Source of the DNA: Aspergillus flavus
Taxonomy: Eukaryota > Ascomycota > Eurotiomycetes > Eurotiales > Aspergillaceae
NCBI RefSeq assembly: GCF_009017415.1
Contig: NC_092406.1
Location: forward strand, 2,852,001 to 2,916,000
Direction of reading: 5' to 3'
Length of the DNA stretch: 64,000 nt
A program made the translations under genes and the position numbers. Positions 58,462 to 64,000 of the stretch are shown one piece after another. The number at the start of each line of letters is the position of its first letter. The first letter of the stretch is position 1. The notes under the pieces are model-generated. The model saw only the letters and a list, made by a program, of their open reading frames with translations, had not been told where the DNA came from and searched no databases.

Positions 58462-60048
58462 ATGGACTCCACCGGAGCAGGGGGTATGTTTACGAATTTC
58501 CTAACAAATTAAACTAACACTGATCAAAGCCCAGTCTCACCTTCAATATCTCTGTCTGAGCATGGGGAATATGCTGCTCAGATAAGTGGGAAAGATCTCA
58601 TCCTGCATCTCAACCCAACTTCTTCTGGGTTCCAGGATGTAGAGATTGTCAAAGTCAAAGAAAGCTCGTTGAAATTCTTGAAGTTCTCACGAGCGAGCTA
58701 CACTGTATCACCAGATACATATACCGCTAGAGGCGAAACTGCACCAGGGAGACGTGTGCTCCATGCCAGTGATGCACGTGTTCTTGTATGGCAATTGCTC
58801 CCATTGCAATTACATGCTGAAATCGAGAGTATCGAGCCCGGTGCCTTGAATATTGATTTCGGCAGCGATGAAAACGAGGTCATAGTTTTCCACGCATGGA
58901 ATACAAGGTTAACTGTGTATGCTCTGGATACCGGCCGCAGCCAGGTTATTAAATCTCCGAAGTTTGCTCATCATAATGGCTTTGGGTACCGACCTAAGAC
59001 AGGACAGTTTGCGATCTTGTTAAAGCCAGACGCAGTGGACCTATTGACTATCCATGGGTTCAGATCGTACGAGCTGATAAACCGTGCGGTGCTACCGACA
59101 GTAGACGCTCAAGGCTTGAAATGGAGCCCCGACGGGCGATGGGTAGCCGTCTGGGATGCAGCCAGTGCGGGTACCAAGGTTCTTGTATTCACTGCCGACG
59201 GAAAACTCTTCAGGACTTATACCGGGCCACCGGGATTCGATGATTCTTTTGACCTTGGAGTCCGAGGTATAGAATGGAGTCCGGTTGCAAATGAGAGTGG
59301 TGCCTCGGAGTATCTAGCCATCGGTAAGGTCGATGGAACTGTTGATATTTTACGATGCAAAACAGTAAGTCTATTCCATTCTAAGTTGGTGCTTTTTCAT
59401 ATTTGACCAGCCAGTAACTGACGAATGCAGTTCTCATGCTCTACAACATTATCCCATGTCTTTCAAATCGATGACAATTCGCCCAGTATATGGCGCGAGC
59501 GCTACGCAACTGCAGATGGGACACTTGAATATGCCGAATCGTCCAGTTCTTCTGCCTTTAGCATAACTGCAGAAACATCCGGCCCTCCGCGGGGCGTGTC
59601 AATCATGACATTCAGTTGTGACGGAAACCTCCTAGCCACTGTAGACCAAACACGGCCAAACATTGTCTGGATATGGAACTTGGAGTCCACTGCCGTGCTG
59701 CTATCAGCTTTGGTCCACGAACATCCAGTCAGACAGGCTGCATGGCATCCCTCGAAGATACAGCTACTTATCGTCACTGCTAACAATGCTGTTGCTGCTG
59801 TTCGATCCTGGACACCTGACGGCCAGCCGTCAATCATTTACATTCCTACTTCACGAAGCGACAGCGGGCGGTACGATGTGAGGTGGCTTTCCAGTCAAGG
59901 AGACGACGCAAAGTTTTGGTTTGGAACTACTGAAGAATACACACTTGGTCGTATCGAGAGCGAAGGTGATAGTTCACGGTTTAAAGTGCTCAATACTATT
60001 AAGGGTAAAGCCTCTACTGGAAGCCACAGTGCAGGCATGAGCCGGTAA
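58462..60048 (+). CDS. WD40 protein WRAP73/Wdr8
   Basis: WRAP73/Wdr8 acts at spindle pole bodies, in fission yeast together with Msd1 in anchoring microtubule minus ends. Exons 58462-58483, 58535-59364 and 59431-60048 encode 489 residues. The N-terminus SISLSEHGEYAAQISGKDLI is the expected first repeat. Further blades are recognisable at ARVLVWQLLP, GLKWSPDGRWVAVWDAASAG, VRGIEWSPVANESGASEYLA and SIMTFSCDGNLLATVDQTRP + NIVWIWNL, ending VRQAAWHPSKIQLLIVTANN. The first exon holds only seven codons and a phase-1 donor; its acceptor was chosen so that GVSPSISLSE is in frame. Most fungal family members are of similar length. The short C-terminal tail is Ser/Gly-rich. Confidence 0.85.
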
Positions 60049-60393
60049 ATGAAGGAAACATTAATGATTTATGCAATACCAAGCGAATTTGGCCTTAATA
60101 TCCCCTGTAAATTGGAACTCATGCATGTATGACAATAATCCGATCTCCGTGTAATCATTGGTCGCATTGGATGATACTATATTTTTGTGCCTGAGGCAAA
60201 AAGAATACCGATAACGTTATCCAATGAAAGGCCTCTTCTTCCACCACCGCTAACCGAGCAAACAAGGGCTTAGGGTTTGTGTCCACGTGACACTACATGT
60301 CTCCCCACTCGAATTTCGCACTTGGGCTCTCACTTCCGGCCGTTGATTGTCGCGCTCTCATCCGTCGTCGAACAACCAGATCAGACAGTCAAG
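60049..60393. other. Intergenic with ribosomal-protein promoter
   Basis: Holds the WRAP73 gene 3' end and the eS25 promoter; see the separate entry for its motifs. Confidence 0.6.
60270..60291 (+). promoter_or_regulatory. Telobox and E-box in the eS25 promoter
   Basis: TTAGGGTTT at 60270-60278 is followed six bases later by CACGTGAC (60284-60291), about 105 bp before the eS25 start. Telobox (TTAGGG, Tbf1-type) elements are typical of ribosomal protein promoters in filamentous ascomycetes, and CACGTGAC matches Cbf1-type sites. Confidence 0.55.
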
Positions 60394-60964
60394 ATGGTGA
60401 GTTTAAGCCGCACATAGAGACGAACCGCAGGATGTTCAGGTTATACTAATATTTTATTCATAGGCTCCCGCACGCAAGAAGTGGTCCAAGGGCAAGGGTA
60501 TGCAAATCACCATCTCCCATCCATCCTCCCAGCGAACGAACCTTTCCCCGAGCAAGATGTCAAGCGATTTTTGTGTGGGCAGAGGGGTTGTTTGGACATG
60601 AAGCGACGACTGTCGAAGCCGGCTAGTGGAACAATAATAACTGACGTGGTTTTTTTCTCTGCAAACAGTCAAGGACAAGGCCCAGCACGCCGTTGTCCTC
60701 GAGAAGACCGTCGCTGAGCGTCTCAACAAGGACGTCCAGTCCTACCGTCTCATTACCGTCGCCACCCTTGTCGACCGTCTTAAGATCAACGGCTCCCTCG
60801 CCCGTAAGGCTCTTGAGGACCTCGAGGAGAAGGGCCAGATCAAGAAGGTTGTCGGCCACTCCAAGTTGAACATCTACAGTACGTCTTCGCCGTGAACCGC
60901 TGGATATCGACTTTTTGCGCATATACTAACTCCTGATTTAGCCCGTGCCGTTACCGCTGAGTAA
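60394..60964 (+). CDS. rps25: 40S ribosomal protein eS25
   Basis: A component of the small ribosomal subunit head. Exons 60394-60396, 60464-60497, 60669-60878 and 60942-60964 encode 89 residues. Exon 1 is only the ATG, directly followed by GTGAGT; this start-codon-only exon is common in fungal ribosomal protein genes. The product reads MAPARKKWSKGKVKDKAQHA at the N-terminus. VEKTVAERLN-like sequence and RLITVATLVDRLKINGSLAR form the conserved winged-helix core, and the gene ends TRAVTAE. Intron 2 (171 nt) is the longest; three small introns flanking short exons suit high expression. An upstream telobox and E-box support this. Confidence 0.96.
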
Positions 60965-61337
60965 ACGTTTCCTCACTAGTCTTTTCTCGCGGACCCCTCA
61001 TATTTTACGAATGATATCTCTCAAAATTCGGAAGCTTGGCTGGGCAAATGATGTATAGTGGTTCAATGAATCAATCAATTTCGGAGTGAACTCTTGCTTT
61101 TCCGCTATTGGACGTATCACGTAAATGCCTTGTTAGAATCAACCAAGAAACGACCCCCGCAGACAACCGCAAACATCTACAGTTGGAAGAAACACATGCA
61201 GGGACCGCCAAGTAGGAAAGCCGACAGATAAAAGAGAGCAGAGTACCTAGCACCTACGTAGCCCATGCGATAACCGACAAGAAAAACACGCCCAGATATA
61301 TACATCCAAACCCATCAATGAAACCCACTCCATATCC
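60965..61337. other. Intergenic between convergent eS25 and cytochrome-b5-like genes
   Basis: Holds the 3' ends of two convergent genes. No further feature recognised. Confidence 0.55.
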
Positions 61338-62190
61338 CTAATTCCCCTTCTTCAAACTACTCCTCTTAGGCCTCTGCTGCTGAGCAGCCTGGCAAAGCTC
61401 CCTCTGCTCCTCCGGCACCTCCAACCCAACAACCTTCCCCACCTCAAAATACTTCTTATGATTCCGGAAGAAATTCTCCCAGTGTGCCACCTGCTTCTGC
61501 ACACTCGTCCGAGCAAGCCGCCGATCCTGCTCCCGCCGGATCTTCTTCTCCCCACTACTCAGCGTCTTCAGCTCCGCCTCCTCATCAACCGGCATGAACA
61601 TCTCCTCTACACCCCGCAGATCATGCGTCTGGTCCTCCTGGAAACAGCCCGTGACGAACGCGCGCGTGGCATCCTTCCCCGTGAAGAAATTGTAGTGTCC
61701 GCCCGGTCCGTACACGAGCGGGTTCGCCGAGACGTCGAACACCGAGCCATTGATGGCGAGGTAGATTGGGAGAGTCGAGTCGGAGCCGTTGTAGAGGGCG
61801 AGTTGCGAGGGCGTGAGACTCAAGGGTCCTTGCTGTGTGATTCGTTAGCTAGTCCGACCTATTTCGCCAACAGAATCCCAGCAAGTGATTCCATGTAGAT
61901 ATAGAAGGGAAGCAGACTGATGCTAAACATACCAAGTACCGGACCAACACCGGCCATCTAGTGAACCACGGCCTGTAGCCCCATAGCACGGACTCCGAAG
62001 ACGTCATGTAGTAGGATAAGCCGCATGATGCGACGATCAGTGTGACCACCACACGGATGATATCAAGGACACTGAGGCCGTTTTTCTCGTTGCGAGATTT
62101 GGTCTTTTGGGAGGTCGGTTTGGATGTAGATGGTTCGTTGGTGCCGGGGCCGGCGCCGGCGGGGACCTGTCGCTGACGGAGGGACGACAT
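61338..62190 (-). CDS. Cytochrome-b5-like haem-binding membrane protein (MAPR type)
   Basis: A membrane-anchored steroid-/haem-binding protein of the PGRMC/Dap1/neudesin (MAPR) kind, related to cytochrome b5. These proteins support P450s and sterol synthesis in the ER. Exon 1 62190-61933 and exon 2 61832-61338 join over a 100-nt intron (GTATGT..CACAG), giving 250 residues. Exon 1 encodes a Ser/Thr/Pro tail and one TM (IIRVVVTLIVASCGLSYYM, about residues 44-62). Exon 2 opens with PLSLTPSQLALYNGSDSTLP, then IYLAINGSVFDVSANPLVYG and GGHYNFFTGKDATRAFVTGC, the MAPR-core strand and Y-x-x-F-x-G-x-D-A-T-R-A motif. A charged C-terminal helical region (KKIRREQDRRLA, then HWENFFRNHKKYFEVGKV) follows. 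It is convergent with the eS25 gene. Confidence 0.9.
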
Positions 62191-62604
62191 GGTCGCTTTT
62201 CACTTTCTGTAGTGTAGAAGTTTGGTTTGGTTAAGGTGGCATGGAAAGTGCAGTTTGGTTGGGTCTGCGGAGTTTATAAGTGAGGAGTGTAGTCCTGTAG
62301 AGGAGAGGGTAATTTCCGTTGATTCTCCGCTTCTGTTTCGGGTGGTGAGATGACAACGTGACACTTGTTCTGTATGCTATATTAATCTATCGGGGTTTTA
62401 GGGATATGTTTGGTGATCTCGAGTTTCAACTTATGTTCATTTTGAACTCAATATCCATGTGGTAATGGAAAAGCTACCGTGGATTAATACTGGCGAAGCT
62501 ACAGATTTACATATCGAAGATAATGCAGTGTCTCAACGATGATTTTATTCATTTCACAATATTTCTACTAAGCACTATATCTGAAGCAAATCCTGGGCCA
62601 AGAG
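62191..62604. other. Intergenic between cytochrome-b5-like and small spliced gene
   Basis: No feature recognised; A/T-rich from about 62380. Confidence 0.5.
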
Positions 62605-62968
62605 TCAAGGAATAGGTATCCCAAGCTCAAACTCTTTCAAGGCAAGACCGACCAGCAGTCCACCAGCAGTCTGCAACTCCAAGCCTTTCAAACCACAGAT
62701 CCCACTCTCATATGTATTCTCCAAAAGAACCTAGAAATACTAAATGCATGTCAGCCACAGTCCCAAACATGCACATGAATAAAAATCAAGCTGTATGACA
62801 GAATCTCTCAGACATCCAAGGAAGTATTGCGCACAGAGCACGTCTAGATTGGGTTCTAGCGACGGCTAGCGTGGAAACTGCGAATGTGGGAAAAATTTTC
62901 ATCATCGAGAAGGGGGAGTCGGATTGATGTGTGCTATTGGGTATAATAAAATTGCTTGGACTTACCAT
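62605..62968 (-). CDS. Possible small spliced gene, unknown product
   Basis: A candidate 64-residue protein read on the minus strand. Exon 1 (62968-62966) is only ATG, followed by a perfect donor GTAAGT. Exon 2 (62865-62800) reads PSLEPNLDVLCAQYFLGCLR + DS after a CTAG acceptor. Exon 3 (62730-62605) reads VLLENTYESGICGLKGLELQ and then TAGGLLVGLALKEFELGIPI + P, ending at TGA. The protein-like composition of both blocks, and the start-codon-only first exon, resemble real small fungal genes. Weak points are the exon 2 donor (GTCATA) and the skipped earlier AG before exon 2. The family was not recognised; the hydrophobic C-terminal third could be a helix. It could also be a decayed gene. Confidence 0.42.
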
Positions 62969-63506
62969 TGTGATTGTGAAATTGAACTTATTTGTTGGGG
63001 TTTCATGTTAGTACGTTGCTTTCAAGCTTCATTATGCTTGAGCGAGGGACCAAAAGGTCAATTCATCTGAGTATGAGTGTTGTACGGTTGAGTTGAGGAA
63101 AAGGAAGAAAAGATGGAGAGGAGCTCGTTTTATCCTTGAAGAGAAAAGAAAAAATTCGCGCTAGTGCCAAGCGTGGGCCCGCTTCTCAGTGCCTTGATGC
63201 CTTAACTACATAGCTGTTGGCACAATCAAGGGTGACAGCCAGTCAAGGGGAAGCAAATACTAATCTGTCTCTTAGAGTACAACAGACTCATAATATCAAG
63301 TTCTATAAAATAAGTACTTTTATTTACGAGGCAACTCTTCGCTAAGGAAAGTCTCCCCGAGCTTTGCAAGTCAAATATGAGTGAGGAAGCTTCGTCACAA
63401 AAGGTGGTATTGTACTTAAGATACGCTTCTCAAGGTGCTAAACTGGGCAAATAGTGGACAACTACTTCATAGAGGTTCCAACGCCATAGCAGCAAGACTT
63501 TTGGTA
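62969..63506. other. Intergenic before gtr2 3' end
   Basis: No gene recognised between the small candidate gene and the end of gtr2. Confidence 0.55.
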
Positions 63507-64000
63507 TCAGTTATTCGAACCTGGTTCGCCATGCTCCGTCACCTGCCCCTGTGTCTGACCGTGTTCGGACCCTTCCTGATCCTGTTCCCAGCTGCGAGAA
63601 AAGACATCATTGAGGGCCTCCTGGAAAGTGCGGCAATTCATATCAATCAAACCCTTTTTCTCCTTCGCCTCAGGATTACGTATGACGGACACGAGACAAA
63701 GATATCTAGCAAGGGTCAGCAAGTTTCCCCTAACAGGTTTTAAGTAAAATCGAGACATACTTGTTCATTTCCATCAAATGGATCATGGTTTCGTCGTGCA
63801 GAACCACATGGCTCTCTGCTTCTTGATTTTGCTCGCCTTTTGGCTTGCGGTCGGGGTGATCCCACGAGTAGAGTTCTGAGATGTCCACAATCACATCGAT
63901 ATAGTCCGAGCACATTTCGTAGCAGGACATATCAACGGGGCGAGTATCAGAAGCAATGTAGATCTTGCTGAGAACATCAAACAAATACGTCTTCTCAAAT
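63507..64000 (-). CDS. gtr2: Rag GTPase Gtr2 (RagC/D), 3' part only
   Basis: Gtr2 pairs with Gtr1 at the vacuole to signal amino acid sufficiency to TORC1. Only the C-terminal ~145 residues are in the window; the gene enters from beyond 64000. The exon ending at 63761 (from 64000) reads FEKTYLFDVLSKIYIASDTR and then EMCSDYIDVIVDISELYSWD, the C-terminal roadblock-like domain that makes the Gtr1-Gtr2 heterodimer. The last exon (63705-63507) continues YLCLVSVIRNPEAKEKKGLI after a 55-nt intron (GTATGT..GCTAG). That join restores the M-N-K-Y-L-C-L core. The tail after FQEALNDVF is Gln/Glu-rich. The GTPase domain itself is not in view. Confidence 0.88.

Overview
This window is nuclear DNA of a filamentous ascomycete of the order Eurotiales, most likely Aspergillus or a close relative. 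The clearest marker is brlA (25246-26511), the C2H2 master regulator of conidiation, whose family is confined to Eurotiales-type conidiators. Genes are compact, with several short introns (about 41-170 nt) carrying GT..AG ends, and leaders are A/C-rich. There is no bacterial or organellar signal and no tRNA, rRNA or CRISPR array. All gene models were spliced by eye, so exon edges are inferences unless a conserved motif crosses the junction.

Left part (1-31 kb) is gene-poor. It holds an unrecognised 515-residue protein gene (4867-6455), a Pex22-like peroxisomal membrane protein gene (9027-10352), the SAGA subunit gene spt20 (11092-14036), a gene desert of about 10.7 kb, and then brlA with a brlA-beta-like leader (candidate uORF plus a 450-nt leader intron). 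The desert contains a short pogo/Fot1-type MITE at 16087-16305 and several simple-sequence tracts. Another 4 kb without a convincing gene follows brlA.

Middle part (30.5-48.4 kb) is accessory in flavour: a GNAT acetyltransferase, a secreted RNase T2, divergent swc5 (SWR1 complex) and a 'fungal_trans' regulator with no zinc cluster, an SDR oxidoreductase, a kappa-class GST/DsbA-like protein, a four-helix membrane protein and an MFS transporter. Interleaved with these are three decayed genes: an APH-type phosphotransferase with three in-frame stops and a frameshift, a protein kinase with lost activation-segment sequence, and the first two exons of a nitrilase-family gene.

Right part (48.9-64 kb) is dense, conserved housekeeping sequence: dihydroorotase (pyrimidine synthesis), kinetochore protein Mis12/Mtw1, a MIF-domain protein, a macro-domain ADP-ribose-1''-phosphate phosphatase, CENP-X/MHF2, tRNA-dihydrouridine synthase Dus1, the WD40 protein WRAP73/Wdr8, ribosomal protein eS25, a cytochrome-b5-like haem-binding membrane protein, a possible new small spliced gene (62605-62968), and the 3' end of the Rag GTPase gtr2 running off the window edge. 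The most interesting points are the brlA upstream architecture, the decayed-gene cluster and the small spliced gene.
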